Virus record (IMG/VR): IMGVR_UViG_3300031586_000005
Location: 1-46,651 of that record
Length of the DNA: 46,651 nucleotides
Direction: 5' to 3' (one strand)
Source: a virus
In this document: in pieces, positions 22,646 to 30,592 of the stretch
How the letters are laid out: each line of letters begins with the position of its first letter
How positions within the stretch are numbered: the stretch's first letter is position 1
Program-made: the position numbers and the translations under genes
The notes under the pieces: generated by a model
What the model saw: the letters and a program-made list of their open reading frames with translations, nothing else
Told to the model about the DNA's origin: nothing
The model's database searches: none

Positions 22646-22804
22646 ATGAATCTTTGCAGTGACAATCACGATGAAATATGTTATGAGGGTAGGTATTGTC
22701 CTCTATGTGATATGAGGGATGACTTGACCGAAAGTATAATTGAACTTGAGCGTGAAATAAACGATTTGAGAAATACAATCACAGACTTAGAGAGGGAAAA
22801 ATAA
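22646..22804 (+). CDS. small zinc-knuckle coiled-coil protein
   Basis: 52 aa. An N-terminal Cys/His set (LCSDNH, CPLC) precedes a heptad-rich helix (LTESIIELEREINDLRNTI). Ribosome site GAAAGGAACAAAACA. The stop overlaps the next start (TAATG). Confidence 0.65.
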   Translation: MNLCSDNHDEICYEGRYCPLCDMRDDLTESIIELEREINDLRNTITDLEREK

Positions 22805-23133
22805 TGGCTGACAAAAGTATAATAATTACAGAGAAAGAACTGTTAAAAAGAATTGATGAAATGTGCGCTGAAAGTTTATCCCCTGATATTTATTCAATGT
22901 GGATAGATAAAATTGTGCCACAGCTTAACGGCACAAGACTTAGATTGAAAGACAAAAAGGTTGGAATGTATGGAGATATACCACATATTACTATTGGAGA
23001 GTTCATAATGTGTGAACAAAGTGACCCTCCAGGTGAATCTATATGGATTGAACATGTAGGAGAGGATGGCGGAGAATTTCGGAAAGATTTTTTTGAAAAA
23101 GTCCTCAAAGAATACTATGACAAGAATTTTTAG
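22804..23133 (+). CDS. hypothetical protein
   Basis: 109 aa, alpha/beta, with an acidic C-terminal half. MADKSIIITEKELLKRIDEM is a helical start. Not recognised. Confidence 0.65.
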   Translation: MADKSIIITEKELLKRIDEMCAESLSPDIYSMWIDKIVPQLNGTRLRLKDKKVGMYGDIPHITIGEFIMCEQSDPPGESIWIEHVGEDGGEFRKDFFEKVLKEYYDKNF

Positions 23134-23156
23134 ATTAATGAAAAATGGAGGAAGAA

Positions 23157-23750
23157 ATGATGGCTAAAAAGAAAACTAATACATCTATAATTCCAGTTGA
23201 AGTTGTTCGGAAAGCCGAAAGTGATGCAGTTTTGATAACACAACAAGCTGAGTCGATCCTGGTGACAACAACAGAACAGGAGGAGCAAGCGTATACGGCT
23301 TTGACACAAATCAAGCAGGCGATTAAAGCCATTGAAGCCAGAAGGAAAGAGATTACAAAACCGCTTAATGCCAGTTTGAAGGCCACCAATGCAATGTTTA
23401 AGAAATTGGCTCAACCATTTGTAGACGCCGATGGAATAGTTCGTAACAAGGTGTTGGATTTTCGCCGATTGCAGGAAGAAAAGGCACAGAAGGAGTTGGA
23501 GCGGCGACAGAAAATTCAAGCATCACATGAGGCCAAAGGACATGAGATACACGAGATTACAGAACCTAAAGCGGAAGTAGCCAAGACAACTGTTACTGCA
23601 AAGCGATGGACGTTTAACATTGTAGATGTTAATAAAGTACCAAGAGAGTATCTTGTTCTGAATAATACAGCCGTTAATCAAGCCATTAGAAACGGTGTGA
23701 GGGAAATAGCTGGATTGGATATTTTCCAGGTTGAAGGGTTGAGAGTGTAA
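23157..23750 (+). CDS. coiled-coil protein, probable recombination accessory
   Basis: 197 aa from the ATG behind GGAGGAAGAA; an adjacent second ATG is also usable. Long helices (TALTQIKQAIKAIEARRK; the LQEEKAQKELERRQK segment) precede a small globular C-terminus (PREYLVLNNTAVNQAIRNG). The layout resembles phage coiled-coil proteins of the DUF1351 type that sit with single-strand annealing and ATPase genes. It is not a Red-beta or Erf family member by eye. Confidence 0.6.
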   Translation: MMAKKKTNTSIIPVEVVRKAESDAVLITQQAESILVTTTEQEEQAYTALTQIKQAIKAIEARRKEITKPLNASLKATNAMFKKLAQPFVDADGIVRNKVLDFRRLQEEKAQKELERRQKIQASHEAKGHEIHEITEPKAEVAKTTVTAKRWTFNIVDVNKVPREYLVLNNTAVNQAIRNGVREIAGLDIFQVEGLRV

Positions 23751-23768
23751 ATCAAGAAAGGATAGTCA

Positions 23769-24461
23769 ATGAGAGTCTTAACAATAGGCGATCCACATTG
23801 TCCCTGGGAACGCAAAGGTTATTTACAATTTTGTCAGGATTTATACTATCAATGGGACTGCAATACAGTAGTGTTCATTGGTGACGTCGTAGACTTTCAT
23901 GCTATTTCCTTTCATCAGCGTGAACCGGGAAGTCTTGGGCCGTTGCAGGAGTACGAATTGGCCAAACAACATGTTGAAAAATGGTATAAAGCGTTCCCAA
24001 AAGCTACAGTTACAATCGGCAACCATGACGAGCGTGTTGCAAGAAAAGCCAAATCGGTTGACATACCCGATGTGTTTATCAAATCACACGAAGATGTTTG
24101 GGATACTCCGAAATGGAAGTGGGTGGACGATTGTATAATTGACGATGTGTTTTACTATCATGGTACTGGGCAGGGTGGTGAATATCCGGCCAGTAACGCA
24201 GTTAGAAAAATGTTAATGTCGGTTGTCATGGGACATAACCACACTGCTTCAGGCACGAAATACTATGTTAATCCATTACGAAGAATATTTGCGTGTGACA
24301 CAGGAGCGGGATGCGACGACAAGGCATTGGCTATGGCCTATGCTAAATCCAAAAAACGTAAAAGTGTGATGAGTGCTGCTGTTATTATTGATGGTATTCC
24401 CTATGTAGAACCTATGCCGTGTGGTCGTGGTGAACTCTATCACGATTCTAATTTTTCTTGA
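23769..24461 (+). CDS. calcineurin-like metallophosphoesterase
   Basis: 230 aa. All dimetal motifs are in place: GDPH (7-10), GDVVD (38-42), GNHDE (84-88), YHG (130-132) and GHNH (155-158). Phage members of this fold act as nucleases or phosphatases in DNA metabolism; the substrate cannot be read. Start behind AGAAAGGATAGTCA. Confidence 0.93.
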   Translation: MRVLTIGDPHCPWERKGYLQFCQDLYYQWDCNTVVFIGDVVDFHAISFHQREPGSLGPLQEYELAKQHVEKWYKAFPKATVTIGNHDERVARKAKSVDIPDVFIKSHEDVWDTPKWKWVDDCIIDDVFYYHGTGQGGEYPASNAVRKMLMSVVMGHNHTASGTKYYVNPLRRIFACDTGAGCDDKALAMAYAKSKKRKSVMSAAVIIDGIPYVEPMPCGRGELYHDSNFS

Positions 24462-24477
24462 TTGGAAGGTAGAAGAA

Positions 24478-24705
24478 ATGAAATATGTAATAATGAAATC
24501 AGGATTTGGTGATTATTGGATTGGTAAGTTTGATACAGCAAATGTAGATTTGCCCAAAAACACAAAAGCGTTCGATGATTATGAAAATGCTTTGGAGAAG
24601 GCTTTAGATTTGACCGATTCTATTGAAAACCAAGACGAACTTGAATCTGTTGAAGAAAATGAAATTGAAATACTTGATGAAAATATGTTAAAATGGATAG
24701 CCTGA
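24478..24705 (+). CDS. small acidic protein
   Basis: 75 aa from the ATG behind GGAAGGTAGAAGAA. The C-terminal half is very acidic (SIENQDELESVEENEIEI). The longer frame from 24421 lies inside the phosphoesterase gene. Unknown function. Confidence 0.65.
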   Translation: MKYVIMKSGFGDYWIGKFDTANVDLPKNTKAFDDYENALEKALDLTDSIENQDELESVEENEIEILDENMLKWIA

Positions 24706-24717
24706 ATAGGAATAAAA

Positions 24718-24870
24718 ATGAAAGATGAAACAATAAAACGAATTGAGAGTGCGAAAAACATACTTGAACATTTAGGACATAAATATCCTTATGACGCTGA
24801 AATGCTTGAAGAACAAGTAGCCAGTTTGGAACAGGTGGTTGAAAATATTGAATTATGGTGGAAGGAATGA
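24718..24870 (+). CDS. small helical protein
   Basis: 50 aa, heptad-rich (MLEEQVASLEQVVENIEL). Ribosome site AGGAATAAAA. The stop overlaps the next start (ATGA). Confidence 0.6.
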   Translation: MKDETIKRIESAKNILEHLGHKYPYDAEMLEEQVASLEQVVENIELWWKE

Positions 24871-25064
24871 AAATACACTGGATAAGAAAACACCGCGTTT
24901 CGGAGCCATTATTCTGCGACGAAGATGGTAGAATAAAAAACATCTATATGTATGACTTTTATTCTGCCTGTGGAAGAGTAGCTGTGATAAACGGCACGGT
25001 GTTTCGTAATAAGGTTACATGTAAAACTTGTTTGAAGGCTATGAAAAAACATGAAAAGCTGTAA
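24867..25064 (+). CDS. small Cys-containing basic protein
   Basis: 65 aa. Cys at the FCDED and SACGR sites and a C-terminal CKTC could make a zinc site. Coupled start behind GGTGGAAGGA. Unknown function. Confidence 0.65.
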   Translation: MKIHWIRKHRVSEPLFCDEDGRIKNIYMYDFYSACGRVAVINGTVFRNKVTCKTCLKAMKKHEKL

Positions 25065-25227
25065 AACTTGTAAACATTTTGTGTCATACCATGAGATTTA
25101 TGACTATGATAAGTTTGAGCCTGATGATTTAGGAGAATGTCATCGAAGAGGTATTTATCCTATTTCAAATGATGAGGCTGGTGTTGGTTGGGATGATGTG
25201 TGTGTGTATTGGAGCCCAGAAGAATGA
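25051..25227 (+). CDS. small zinc-binding acidic protein
   Basis: 58 aa (MKSCKTCKHFVSYHEIYDYD at the start). CKTC, a Cys-His (ECHR) and a late Cys (DVCVYW) suggest one zinc. It overlaps both neighbours. Unknown function. Confidence 0.6.
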   Translation: MKSCKTCKHFVSYHEIYDYDKFEPDDLGECHRRGIYPISNDEAGVGWDDVCVYWSPEE

Positions 25228-26183
25228 AAAAATCAAACAGTATAATACCAAGTACAAAACTATTGTGCGTATCAGTACATAAAATGGCCGACTTCTCCTG
25301 TCCTCGCAGGTACTTCTGGCGTCGCGTTTTGAACTTACAGAGTAAAAATTTGAATACGAACTTTTGGTATGGTTCCGTTCTTGGTGCGGGGTTTGAGGCT
25401 ATTTTATTGGGCAAGAAAAACTGGCGCCAAGTAATGAGGAAAGAGCATAACAATAGTATTAAGGGATATGATGTAAGTAAATTGACCGATGAACTCGACC
25501 TGCAATACCGTCTCATCGAAGTCATATTAGAACAGGCGAAAGTTCAAGCTGCACAACATGGAATGTCACTTATCAAGTCGCAAGTACCTGTCAATACTAA
25601 ACTTAGATGTGGTGTTGTTTATTGCGGCACAGAGGACGGTGAAGGTGTGTATGAAGATAAACCCAGTTTGTACGAGATTAAGACGGCCACTAAAGTCAAT
25701 CAAGGATACCTGGATTCGTTGAAACTCGATAAGCAAATCAATAGCTACTGTTGGGGAAGTAGAAGTAGTAAGAGAAAACACTACGGCCAATGCACTTATT
25801 GTATTTTTAAGAAACCTCAAAAACGGTTGAAGAAAAATCAAACACCGGATGAGTTTGTCGAAGAGATTGCCCAGGATTGTATCGACCGGCCTGAGATGTA
25901 TTACGTTTGGTTGCAACTGTCACTTGTAAAACAGTTTGTCGATTCGGTCGGTAATAGCGTTGAGCGTATGGCCGAAATACTTAAAGGGATTTACGACGGG
26001 TTGAGCAAAGAGGAGTTACTTGATCCTAACTATTGGCCGGAGATGGAAACAAAGTGTAGTGATTATTCGGGTTGTGAATTTCTGCCGTTGTGTTTGCATC
26101 CCGATAATTGGAGAGTATATTTGAGGTTTTACAAGCAACGGACAATGTTGTACGATTTGGAAGAGGAAGAACTTGAACGATAA
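25224..26183 (+). CDS. RecB/Cas4-like PD-(D/E)XK nuclease with Fe-S cysteines
   Basis: 319 aa. An early Cys in FSCPRRYFWRR (Cys26) and a C-terminal triplet CSDYSGCEFLPLC (about 278-290) match the split four-Cys iron-sulfur layout of Cas4 and AddB nucleases. SLYEIKTATK (about 147-156) carries the Glu-x-Lys of the nuclease site. A DNA end-processing exonuclease partner for the recombination ATPase at 27351 is likely. Its final 17 residues (QRTMLYDLEEEELER region) recur at the end of the gene at 26328. Confidence 0.85.
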   Translation: MKKSNSIIPSTKLLCVSVHKMADFSCPRRYFWRRVLNLQSKNLNTNFWYGSVLGAGFEAILLGKKNWRQVMRKEHNNSIKGYDVSKLTDELDLQYRLIEVILEQAKVQAAQHGMSLIKSQVPVNTKLRCGVVYCGTEDGEGVYEDKPSLYEIKTATKVNQGYLDSLKLDKQINSYCWGSRSSKRKHYGQCTYCIFKKPQKRLKKNQTPDEFVEEIAQDCIDRPEMYYVWLQLSLVKQFVDSVGNSVERMAEILKGIYDGLSKEELLDPNYWPEMETKCSDYSGCEFLPLCLHPDNWRVYLRFYKQRTMLYDLEEEELER

Positions 26184-26331
26184 AGATTTAGCATCAGAAT
26201 ATATAGACATGAACATGGAAGAGGTTAGGTATAAAGCTGCAAAGCGTAGTTATATACCTAAAGGATGGGAGGTTGTTATGGAAAAAGGCCGATGCACATT
26301 GAGAAGGAAAAAGGAGGAGTCTGATAAATGA
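26173..26331 (+). CDS. small basic protein, probable TTG start
   Basis: 52 aa if begun at TTG (26173) behind GAGGAAGAAC; an internal ATG at 26209 is the alternative. The C-terminus is basic (CTLRRKKEESDK). It overlaps the nuclease end and the next start. Unknown function. Confidence 0.5.
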   Translation: MNDKDLASEYIDMNMEEVRYKAAKRSYIPKGWEVVMEKGRCTLRRKKEESDK

Positions 26332-26708
26332 ATATTTTTATAATATGTAGCGTCAGAAAGGCATCTGATAGAGATAAATTACTGTTAGAGTATTATGTCA
26401 ACGATTTAGAATCACAAGGCAATAATGTACACTTACCTCATAGAGATACAAATCAGGAGGCTTCTGGAATAGAAATATGTTCGCAAAATAAAGAGGCCAT
26501 AAAAAAAGCAGATGAAATTCATGTTTTCTATTCAAATAAAAGTGAAGGAACGTTGTTTGATTTAGGTGTTGCATTTGCAATGAATAAAAAAATTCGTGTG
26601 GCAAAGAATATTAAGTATGGTTTAGGAAAATCTTTTCCAAGAATGATTGACGAATGGGAACAACAGACAATGTTGTACGATATGGAGAAAGAGGGATTGG
26701 AGAAATGA
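26328..26708 (+). CDS. nucleoside 2-deoxyribosyltransferase-like protein
   Basis: 126 aa, Rossmann-like. NIFIICSVR at the start, a helix, VHLPHRDTNQ, IKKADEIHVFYS, and KSEGTLFDLGVAFAMNK match the order of the deoxyribosyltransferase-like fold, in which the loop before the G-x-A helix holds the catalytic acid. It may act on nucleosides or on ADP-ribose-type signals. The C-terminal tail (QQTMLYDMEKEGLEK) repeats that of the nuclease two genes upstream. Confidence 0.65.
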   Translation: MNIFIICSVRKASDRDKLLLEYYVNDLESQGNNVHLPHRDTNQEASGIEICSQNKEAIKKADEIHVFYSNKSEGTLFDLGVAFAMNKKIRVAKNIKYGLGKSFPRMIDEWEQQTMLYDMEKEGLEK

Positions 26709-26971
26709 AAGAGTTTGAAAAAGCCATAGAATATTATGACCATGCTGCTACACCAATAGAAAAACATTATTTTAAGGTTGGTTGGATGAGAGCCTTAGGA
26801 TGGCCTCTAAATGGTTGTTATTATATAAGTATCAAAGATAAAGACGGTCAATTCGTACATCATAAAGTTACAAAAGAAGTTTATTATTACATAAAACAAT
26901 TGGAGGCTTGTATTAAGTTTCCAAAACTGAGTAAATTAAAAGAGTTTTATCCAGAAAGGTTTTCAAAATGA
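26705..26971 (+). CDS. hypothetical protein
   Basis: 88 aa from the ATG coupled to the previous stop, behind GGATTGGAGAA. Aromatic-rich alpha/beta (YYISIKDKDGQF). Not recognised. Confidence 0.65.
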   Translation: MKEFEKAIEYYDHAATPIEKHYFKVGWMRALGWPLNGCYYISIKDKDGQFVHHKVTKEVYYYIKQLEACIKFPKLSKLKEFYPERFSK

Positions 26972-27117
26972 TTGATTCAAACATAAACCCACACGAAGTT
27001 GCCATAGAAGAGTTGTTAAATAAATTGAAAGACCTTGAAAAAAGAGTAAAAAAACTTGAAAATAAAGTATATGAAATTAAAGAGGAGAATAAAAATTGGA
27101 AATATGGAGACAAATAA
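26968..27117 (+). CDS. small coiled-coil protein
   Basis: 49 aa (MIDSNINPHEVAIEELLNKL at the start). A regular leucine/charged heptad helix spans most of it, indicating an oligomeric coil. It overlaps both neighbours. Unknown function. Confidence 0.6.
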   Translation: MIDSNINPHEVAIEELLNKLKDLEKRVKKLENKVYEIKEENKNWKYGDK

Positions 27118-27338
27118 AAAGAATAATAAAAACCTTTGAAATAACCAAATCAGGAATATGGTTTTACTATAAAGGTGACATAGTGCTGTGGAGATGGTGG
27201 TGGAGAAGAAACCCACCCCAGCCAAAAAACTACATTATGAAACAACAGGGAAAATATGTAAGCACGTTATGCGGGTCCTGTTTTAACTCATTGAAAGAAA
27301 TGGATAATTTTTGGGATGAGTATTTCAATACTTTGTAG
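27096..27338 (+). CDS. Trp-rich small protein, TTG start
   Basis: 80 aa. TTG at 27096 is 8 bases after GAGGAG. The middle is unusually Trp/Arg-rich (IVLWRWWWRRNPP), which suggests membrane-interface or nucleic-acid contact. A CGSC pair follows. Unknown function. Confidence 0.6.
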   Translation: MEIWRQIKRIIKTFEITKSGIWFYYKGDIVLWRWWWRRNPPQPKNYIMKQQGKYVSTLCGSCFNSLKEMDNFWDEYFNTL

Positions 27339-27350
27339 AGGAGCAAAAGA

Positions 27351-28307
27351 ATGAAAAAAATAATTAGAGGAACAGTAGGTAAAACAGCACCAAAGTCAAG
27401 CAAGTTCGCATCACGCTTAAAGCGCATCGCTAAACAGCAAACTATCCATGACGTTGAGTTCGAGACGGAAGCATCTGCCGCAACAACTTGTTTTGAAGAG
27501 TCCATCTCAGCCGTATTCGGTATGCCTGGTATTGGCAAATCAAAGTTTGCCGAGGAAATGGGATTTGCTTTACAAAAGAAATACCACCTATCTCAATCCG
27601 GTGCATATTTCATTCAGTGCGAAAGAATCAACCATAGTTGGAACATCCGAAAAACAATGATACCGACATGGCCGACCTTTCGTGCGTTTGTTGACAAAAT
27701 GGAGCAATCACCCGATTTGGTTAAGACGGTCAAAATGTGGGTGATTGATACTATTGACGCCTTAGCCCCGCTTGGTATCAGCACGATCTGTCACGACATG
27801 GGAATAGCGGATTTACGCGAAGCTACACGTAAAGTAGGTGGTGATGGTTGGTTCGCCGAAGCATGGCAGGAGTTGAGGTTTGAATTAGAGTATCAGATAT
27901 TACGATTGGCATCATTCGGCCCAGGTGTTTTGATACTGTCACACGAACGGGAGAGAAAGAGAACAGAGAATAACACGGAGGTCAATAAGGCCAGCATGGA
28001 TTTGAGCAATTCGATTTACAATTCAGTAGGTGACGCATGTTCGATGGTATTACACATGAGAGTGGTGAATGATGTCACAAGGAAGAAGAAGAGCCGTCCG
28101 ATTAGATGCTTGAGTTGTTTGAGTAGTGAAAGCGAGGAGGCTAAAGATAACTTGGGTGTTATATTGAAGAAATACCCAGAGGGAATGATGAGATTTGCAA
28201 CAGAGCGGGAGGCCGTTGATAACCTTTTGGGGTGTTTCGGGACGAAAATAAAGTCCCATAAAAAACTGCCTAAGAAACACAGAAAGATGGCCAGAAAAAG
28301 AGGGTAA
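27351..28307 (+). CDS. RecA-fold ATPase, Sak4/AAA_24-like recombinase
   Basis: 318 aa. Walker A GMPGIGKSKF (about 59-68) and Walker B VKMWVIDTIDAL (about 125-136) with a short RecA-like core, and a basic C-terminus (KKLPKKHRKMARKRG). The size and layout match phage nucleotide-binding Sak4-type proteins that work with a single-strand DNA-binding protein, and the next larger gene is such a candidate. Start behind GAGGAGCAAAAGA. Confidence 0.85.
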   Translation: MKKIIRGTVGKTAPKSSKFASRLKRIAKQQTIHDVEFETEASAATTCFEESISAVFGMPGIGKSKFAEEMGFALQKKYHLSQSGAYFIQCERINHSWNIRKTMIPTWPTFRAFVDKMEQSPDLVKTVKMWVIDTIDALAPLGISTICHDMGIADLREATRKVGGDGWFAEAWQELRFELEYQILRLASFGPGVLILSHERERKRTENNTEVNKASMDLSNSIYNSVGDACSMVLHMRVVNDVTRKKKSRPIRCLSCLSSESEEAKDNLGVILKKYPEGMMRFATEREAVDNLLGCFGTKIKSHKKLPKKHRKMARKRG

Positions 28308-28312
28308 GACGG

Positions 28313-28405
28313 ATGGTACCTGACGAGACGTTCGTGGTGTATAGACCCCTTCTTGCTCGCAGAATCGGTATGTATGATGAAGGAAAAACCAATGAAATCA
28401 GATAA
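28313..28405 (+). CDS. 30-codon ORF, possible remnant
   Basis: MVPDETFVVYRPLLARRIGM resembles the first residues of phage replication initiators that open with a similar PLLA-x-x-IG helix, but the frame stops after 30 codons. GAGGG lies 8 bases upstream. It could be a real microprotein or a decayed gene start. Weak call. Confidence 0.3.
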   Translation: MVPDETFVVYRPLLARRIGMYDEGKTNEIR

Positions 28406-28544
28406 AAAATTAACATGTGAAGATTGTGTAAACTTCAAGGCAAATGGATTAGATGAAAAAACATGCAGCAGAAATGTAATAGGCTCAGTTGATGATCCTG
28501 AGAAATGTACTAAGTTTGAAAGGAGGTGTCTGGCAAGTAAATAA
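28392..28544 (+). CDS. Cys-rich small protein
   Basis: 50 aa from the ATG behind GAAGGAAAAACC. CEDC near the N-terminus and three later Cys (KTCSR, EKCTK, RRCLA) suggest a zinc site. Unknown function. Confidence 0.6.
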   Translation: MKSDKKLTCEDCVNFKANGLDEKTCSRNVIGSVDDPEKCTKFERRCLASK

Positions 28545-28594
28545 TCGTATAGTAGCAGAAATAGTATTATTTTTCAATTTGAAAGGGTAAATGT

Positions 28595-29212
28595 ATGGCG
28601 AAGGAAAGTGTTGCATCAAAGTTGAGAGCATTGAAAAAGAAGTGGAAGAGCGCTACTCCACGAACAGGTGGCGGGCTGCCCGATGGTGAGTACGAAGGTG
28701 TGATTAAAACCGCCGTAGTCGGTCTGTCAAAATCCGAAGCACAGCGTCTCCAGTGCGTATGGACGATAGAGGCTACATCGGAAGGATTTGAAGGCCGCAA
28801 GCAGACCAAGATTGCTGGACTGGTGACAGAAGACAACCTGTGTTGGTTTCAGGGTGACTTGGCCGTTCTTGGTATTGATCCTCCCGACGACCCCGATGAC
28901 ATTGCAGATGCTGCCGGGCAGACCGAGGGCTTGCCGATTGCCTTCAGAGTGCGAACCAAACAGGAGTTTACTAATGTGGATTTCATTGGTTTGCTTGAAG
29001 GTGATGCGGTAGAGCAACCGGAAGAGGTTGATAAGGCCGAAGATGCCAAAGATGATGATTTGACAGCAGATGTTGTAGCTGCAATGGGCGCGGCAGATGA
29101 TGAGGAAGAACTTCAGGCGATTATTGATGACTATGACTTAGACATCAATCAGGATGACTATGAGACGTACGCTGAAGTGGCCGAACTTATCATTGCAGAA
29201 TTGGAACTGTAG
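28595..29212 (+). CDS. DUF669-like single-strand DNA-binding candidate
   Basis: 205 aa. A basic N-terminus (RALKKKWKS), an OB-like beta domain (DGEYEGVIKTAVV, LQCVWTIEA, TNVDFIGLL), then a long acidic tail (about 140-205, e.g. ADDEEELQAIIDDYDLDI). An acidic C-terminal tail after a beta core is the layout of phage ssDNA-binding proteins. Pairing with the RecA-fold ATPase supports a recombination role. Confidence 0.78.
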   Translation: MAKESVASKLRALKKKWKSATPRTGGGLPDGEYEGVIKTAVVGLSKSEAQRLQCVWTIEATSEGFEGRKQTKIAGLVTEDNLCWFQGDLAVLGIDPPDDPDDIADAAGQTEGLPIAFRVRTKQEFTNVDFIGLLEGDAVEQPEEVDKAEDAKDDDLTADVVAAMGAADDEEELQAIIDDYDLDINQDDYETYAEVAELIIAELEL

Positions 29213-29268
29213 TTGTAAGAGATTGACATGAGATTTGATATACCATAGACATACACCTCTTTTGCTCT

Positions 29269-29311
29269 GAGCGATGCGCTTCAGCACACAATCTGGGGCG
29301 CTCGCTCTTTC
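29269..29311 (+). terminator. probable rho-independent terminator
   Basis: GAGCGATGCGC (29269-29279) pairs with GCGCTCGCTC (29298-29307) with one bulged T, followed by TTTCTT. The T-run is short, so termination may be partial. It closes the recombination block. Confidence 0.6.
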
Positions 29312-29325
29312 TTGGAATTATAAAT

Positions 29326-29520
29326 ATGAAGAACTTCAAATTGGAAGTAAAATTTATTGGCGATGATGATTGGTATATAGTTACTAACGTTGATTTTCGT
29401 TGGTGGAAAAACTCACCTTCCGATGGAATCAACCATCTTGGTGTTTTAGGTAAAAATGGATTAGAGGATAAAACTGGTTATACCGATTATATAACTGATG
29501 TAAGGCTGACTGTTTATTGA
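29326..29520 (+). CDS. small acidic protein
   Basis: 64 aa (MKNFKLEVKFIGDDDWYIVT at the start), beta-rich. No clear ribosome site, unlike its neighbours. Unknown function. Confidence 0.55.
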   Translation: MKNFKLEVKFIGDDDWYIVTNVDFRWWKNSPSDGINHLGVLGKNGLEDKTGYTDYITDVRLTVY

Positions 29521-29529
29521 GGTGTAATA

Positions 29530-29868
29530 ATGAAAATACTCTGGAAGAATCTAATCTGGAATTATACTAAAAGGTATTTGTTAATAATAAAATATTATTG
29601 GAATGGTGATTACCTAAGTCAATGGGCATCTTATTATTATCCTTATAAGAAGCTTTCTATTTTAGCACAAAAGGAATGTCTTATAAGAGAAATGAAAAAG
29701 GGGTTTAAGAAAACGAAGAGGCATGACCCTAATCCGATAAGATTTGAAGACGGTCGGTGGTGGTTTTATGATGAAGTATGGATAGATAGATACGGGCCGT
29801 TTGATACAGAAGAAGAAGCCACCAATGCTTGTATTGAATATTGTAAACGGGAGTTAGACAATGAATAA
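29530..29868 (+). CDS. hypothetical phage protein
   Basis: 112 aa. A basic, aromatic N-terminus leads to a compact C-terminal domain (FEDGRWWFYDEVWIDRYG, then FDTEEEATNACIEYC) seen in many small phage proteins. Start behind TGAGGTGTAATA; it overlaps the methyltransferase start. Confidence 0.65.
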   Translation: MKILWKNLIWNYTKRYLLIIKYYWNGDYLSQWASYYYPYKKLSILAQKECLIREMKKGFKKTKRHDPNPIRFEDGRWWFYDEVWIDRYGPFDTEEEATNACIEYCKRELDNE

Positions 29869-30565
29869 ATTAATTCGTGGTGACAGTTTGAAAGTCATAT
29901 CAATACTACCTAAAGCCACAATGATATGGGCCGACCCTCCTGATAATTTAGGAATGAAATATGAAGGGTTTAATGATAACCGTGCAAATTACTCTTCTTG
30001 GCTTCAGGGATTATTAGTTACAGCCATAGCAAATTGTCCAGATATACTTTGGCTTAGTTATAATCAAAAATATCAGCCTGACATTATGTCTATGTTATGG
30101 TCTTATGATCCTATTCCTATTTGGCGGCAATTTTTATGGCATTTTACTTTTGGCCAAAATCAAAGAAATGACTTTGTTTCCAGCTATAGACCAATACTTA
30201 GGATAATGAAACCAAATGTTAAAACATACTCAGACGCGGTTTATGTTCCATCAGCCAGACAATTAAAATATAACGATAAACGGGCTAATCCAAAAGGCAA
30301 AATGCCTGATGATGTTTGGGAATACCCAAGAGTCTGCGGCACATTCAAAGAACGTAAAAAGTGGCATCCATGTCAACATCCTAAAGATTTATTACGCAGA
30401 ATAGTTTTATTTAGCACCAAACCGGGAGACCTTGTAATTGATATGTTTGCCGGAACAGGAAATATGTTCGAGGTCTGCCATGAGTTGAAGAGAGATTGTA
30501 TAGGAATTGAGATAAGTGCTGTATATTGTAGCCATATTAAAGAGAATCTACGTAAATTAAACTAA
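29861..30565 (+). CDS. DNA N-methyltransferase (N4-cytosine/N6-adenine type)
   Basis: 234 aa. The catalytic motif IV is MIWADPPDNLGMKYEG (DPPD at 25-28, a phage variant of DPPY) and the SAM-binding motif DMFAGTGNM lies near residue 195, so the motif order is that of the beta class. No partner endonuclease is nearby, so this is a solitary methylase that probably shields phage DNA from host restriction. Confidence 0.88.
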   Translation: MNKLIRGDSLKVISILPKATMIWADPPDNLGMKYEGFNDNRANYSSWLQGLLVTAIANCPDILWLSYNQKYQPDIMSMLWSYDPIPIWRQFLWHFTFGQNQRNDFVSSYRPILRIMKPNVKTYSDAVYVPSARQLKYNDKRANPKGKMPDDVWEYPRVCGTFKERKKWHPCQHPKDLLRRIVLFSTKPGDLVIDMFAGTGNMFEVCHELKRDCIGIEISAVYCSHIKENLRKLN

Positions 30566-30592
30566 TAAAAGCAGAGTTTGAAAGGAAAACAA

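Noticed and set aside
29223-29251. Promoter at TTGACA 29223
   Set aside because: No acceptable -10 at 15-19 bp spacing.
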